Positions 5,339-6,286 of a stretch of DNA of 6,286 bases are shown here, piece after piece. The translations under genes were made by a program, and so were the position numbers. Source of the stretch: Rhodoferax sp. (GTDB lineage: Bacteria; Pseudomonadota; Gammaproteobacteria; Burkholderiales; Burkholderiaceae_C); NCBI GenBank assembly GCA_028292305.1, contig JAQGMQ010000477.1, positions 1-6,286 on the forward strand. The letters run 5' to 3'. Each line of letters opens with the position of its first letter. Positions within the stretch are counted from its first letter, which is position 1. Below the pieces are notes generated by a model. That model was given only the letters and a program-made list of their open reading frames with translations. It was not told the origin of the DNA and did not search any database.

Positions 5339-6286
5339 ATGAGCCTTTTGCACCCCAACCGCCGCGACTCTCTCAAAACCCTCGCCGCCCTGGGCGCCAC
5401 CGGCACGCTCGGCGCATGGAGCGGGCTGGCCCAGGCGCAGGCGCCGCTCACCGTGGGCGTGATCTACGTCGGCCCGCGTGACGACTACGGCTACAACCAG
5501 GCCCACGCGCAAGCCGCGGCCGAAGTCAAGAAGATGCCCGGCGTGAAAGTGGTCGAGGAAGAAAACGTGCCCGAGACCGCGGCCGTGCAGAAGACCATGA
5601 CCGGCATGATCCAGCAGGACGGCGCCAAGCTGTTGTTCCCCACCTCGTTCGGCTACTTCGACCCGCACCTGCTGGCCGTGGCCGCCAAGTACCCCGACGT
5701 GCGCTTCTCGCATTGCGGCGGCATGTGGACCGAAGGCAAACACCCGAAGAACGCGGGCAGCTTCTTCGGCTACATCGACGAATGCCAGTACCTGAACGGC
5801 GTGATCGCCGGCCACATGACCAAGAGCAACAAGATTGCCTTCGTCGCGGCCAAGCCGATCCCGCAGGTGCTGCGCAACATCAACGCGTTCACGCTGGGCG
5901 CGCGCTCGGTGCATCCGGACATCACGACCACGGTCATCTTCACCGGCGACTGGAGCAAGCCCGTCAAGGAGGCCGAGGCCACCAACAGCCTGGCCGACCA
6001 GGGCTGCGACGTGTTCACCATGCACGTCGACGGCCCCAAGGTCATCGTCGAGACCGCGGCCAAGCGCGGCAAGATGGTCTGCGGCTACCACGCCAGCCAG
6101 GCCAAGCTGGCACCGAATGCCTACCTCACCGGCGCCGAATGGAACTGGCTTACGGCCTACACCACCATCATCGACGCGGCACAAGCCGGCAAGCCGCACC
6201 CGAACTTCCTGCGCGGCGGTCTGAAGGACGGCTACGTGAAGATGTCGGCCTACGGCCCCGCGGTGACCGACGCCGCCAAGAAGATG
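5339..6286 (+). CDS. BMP-family ABC transporter substrate-binding protein (Med/PnrA-like; 3'-truncated by window)
   Basis: The frame is open for 316 codons from the ATG at 5339 to the window end with no stop; family members are about 350-365 residues, so only the C-terminal end is missing. The N-terminus carries NRRDSLK (7-13), a Tat-like twin-arginine motif, then a hydrophobic run and a likely cleavage after AQA (31-33). No lipobox Cys is seen, unlike the lipoprotein members of the family. The mature part starts LTVGVIYVGPRDDYGYNQAH, with the D-x-G-Y-N pattern (49-53) of BMP receptors. Further family blocks are LLFPTSFGYFDP, GSFFGYIDECQYLNGVIAGHMTKSNKIAFVAA, and TNSLADQGCDVF. Characterised relatives bind purine nucleosides (PnrA, Med), and in Proteobacteria they are often near purine or ureide catabolism genes, so a purine-derived ligand is plausible but unproven. 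It belongs to a different transporter class from the receptor at 486-1499. Its permease and ATPase genes are not in the window and probably lie downstream. Confidence 0.92.
   Translation, partial: MSLLHPNRRDSLKTLAALGATGTLGAWSGLAQAQAPLTVGVIYVGPRDDYGYNQAHAQAAAEVKKMPGVKVVEEENVPETAAVQKTMTGMIQQDGAKLLFPTSFGYFDPHLLAVAAKYPDVRFSHCGGMWTEGKHPKNAGSFFGYIDECQYLNGVIAGHMTKSNKIAFVAAKPIPQVLRNINAFTLGARSVHPDITTTVIFTGDWSKPVKEAEATNSLADQGCDVFTMHVDGPKVIVETAAKRGKMVCGYHASQAKLAPNAYLTGAEWNWLTAYTTIIDAAQAGKPHPNFLRGGLKDGYVKMSAYGPAVTDAAKKM

Noticed and set aside
4829..6199. 456-codon open frame on the minus strand
   Set aside because: It lies opposite the HpxZ/AtzH gene and the BMP receptor gene, both clear family members. 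Its translation is His/Gly/Val/Ala-rich with no recognisable domain, as expected for the antisense of a G+C-rich gene.

Overview
This window is high in G+C and reads as one densely packed plus-strand gene cluster. Codon use, short intergenic gaps and the gene families resemble a betaproteobacterium of the Burkholderiales, most likely a Comamonadaceae relative such as Variovorax, Polaromonas or Hydrogenophaga. That placement is an inference from style and gene content, not from a marker gene. No tRNA, rRNA, CRISPR array, insertion sequence or phage gene was seen.

Layout. (1) 1-440 is the 3' end of a gene whose product carries the C-terminal domain of allophanate hydrolase (AtzF type). (2) 486-3174 is a complete ABC importer of the nitrate/sulfonate/taurine (NMT1/SsuA/TauA) class: a Tat-exported substrate-binding protein, a membrane permease and an ATPase. 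(3) 3171-5239 is an atzG-atzE-atzH module (also called hpxX-hpxY-hpxZ): a small GatC-like partner (DUF4089), an amidase-signature hydrolase with an intact Ser-cisSer-Lys triad, and an NTF2-like DUF3225 protein. (4) 5339-6286 is the start of a second, unrelated periplasmic receptor of the BMP (Med/PnrA-like) family, cut by the window end.

The genes from 486 to 4840 are tightly linked, with three ATGA start/stop overlaps (2353, 3171, 3380). The longest non-coding gap is 5240-5338. It holds a good sigma-54-type promoter match (CGGCAC-N5-TTGC) and, across the predicted start point, a perfect 6-bp inverted repeat. This suggests that the BMP transporter genes form a separate, nitrogen-responsive transcription unit.

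How the parts fit. The cluster looks built to import nitrogen-rich ureido or carbamoyl compounds and strip ammonia from them. In the Pseudomonas sp. ADP cyanuric acid pathway, AtzG-AtzE turns 1-carboxybiuret into 1,3-dicarboxyurea, AtzH turns that into allophanate, and AtzF hydrolyses allophanate. In Klebsiella, relatives of the same three genes (hpxXYZ) sit in the hypoxanthine/oxalurate catabolic cluster. No ring-opening enzyme (AtzD-type cyanuric acid hydrolase, allantoinase and so on) lies in this window, so the true starting substrate stays open between a biuret-like and a purine-derived compound. The allophanate hydrolase tail favours the first; the PnrA-like receptor is mildly in favour of the second.
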